Both the position numbers and the translations under genes were made by a program. A stretch of 64,000 bases of DNA from Rhizobium sp. ACO-34A (GTDB taxonomy: Bacteria; Pseudomonadota; Alphaproteobacteria; Rhizobiales; Rhizobiaceae): contig CP021372.1 of assembly GCA_002600635.1 (NCBI GenBank), forward strand, positions 265,001 to 329,000, given 5' to 3'. The notes beneath the pieces are model-generated. The model had not been told where the DNA came from and ran no database searches. It was given only the letters and a program-made list of their open reading frames with translations. Below, one piece after another: positions 63,963-64,000 of this stretch. Numbering within the stretch: position 1 is the stretch's first letter; every line of letters starts with the position of its first letter.

Positions 63963-64000
63963 CTTTACGACATACGACTGATGTGAAGAGACGTTTCGAA

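Overview
The window reads as an alphaproteobacterial chromosome, most likely Hyphomicrobiales (a Brucella/Ochrobactrum, Agrobacterium/Rhizobium or related genus; I cannot settle the genus). The evidence is the 23S-5S-tRNA-fMet order at the end of an rRNA operon, the HWE-type histidine kinase, an EcfG-like promoter, and high-GC coding sequence. The main content is an integrative and conjugative element (ICE) inserted at the tRNA-fMet gene.

Layout. 1-2018: 3' part of 23S rRNA, 5S rRNA, a hairpin terminator and tRNA-fMet, whose 3' end is the likely attL. 2193-10660: tyrosine integrase, an unknown gene, a frameshifted radC, a DsbA-like thiol protein, a LysR-type sensor domain without a DNA-binding domain facing an XRE repressor, the MobH relaxase, a PIN toxin-antitoxin pair and DUF3742. 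10579-32599: a nearly continuous minus-strand transfer operon of the PFGI/ICEclc (MPF_G) class: TraG-N, TIGR03755, TraU-like TIGR03756, TIGR03757, TraC ATPase TIGR03744, lipoprotein TIGR03751, TraB-like TIGR03752, TIGR03749, TIGR03746, TIGR03750, TIGR03745, TIGR03758, RAQPRD, TIGR03747, coupling protein TraD (TIGR03743), TIGR03765, lytic transglycosylase, TIGR03759 and PilL-N. It carries two toxin-antitoxin modules and a translationally linked trio made of a PP-loop ATPase, a tRNA-guanine-transglycosylase-like (DpdA-like) protein and a VUT/YhhQ-type transporter. That trio looks like a 7-deazaguanine nucleic-acid modification cassette and is the most interesting system here.

32600-39424 is an accessory stretch full of single-base frameshifts: a methyltransferase, a Phd-like antitoxin next to an intact ParE toxin, two XRE repressors and an oligopeptide-binding protein. 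39438-44318 holds two intact ABC permeases, a double ATP-binding protein and a CapA-like phosphatase. A shared operator-like motif sits at both ends of this transporter cluster, beside XRE genes. 44927-51979 is a second conserved ICE block with an SNF2-like helicase with zinc-finger-like cysteines, a DNA-methylase-like protein and several unknown small proteins. At least four of these genes, plus one near the integrase, are preceded by a similar two-hairpin leader.

51980-53456 is an IS3-family insertion sequence. It has no target-site duplication and separates an apparently 5'-truncated ICE gene from an N-terminally truncated SrpA-type catalase gene, which suggests a deletion or rearrangement there. 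53457-63962 is an oxidative/general stress region: NTF2-like protein, unknown protein, DyP-type peroxidase, alpha/beta hydrolase of the non-haem chloroperoxidase family, HWE sensor kinase, two membrane proteins behind an EcfG-like promoter, a YciE/YciF ferritin-like protein and a large KatE-type catalase. I found no attR, so I cannot say whether this last region belongs to the ICE or to the host.
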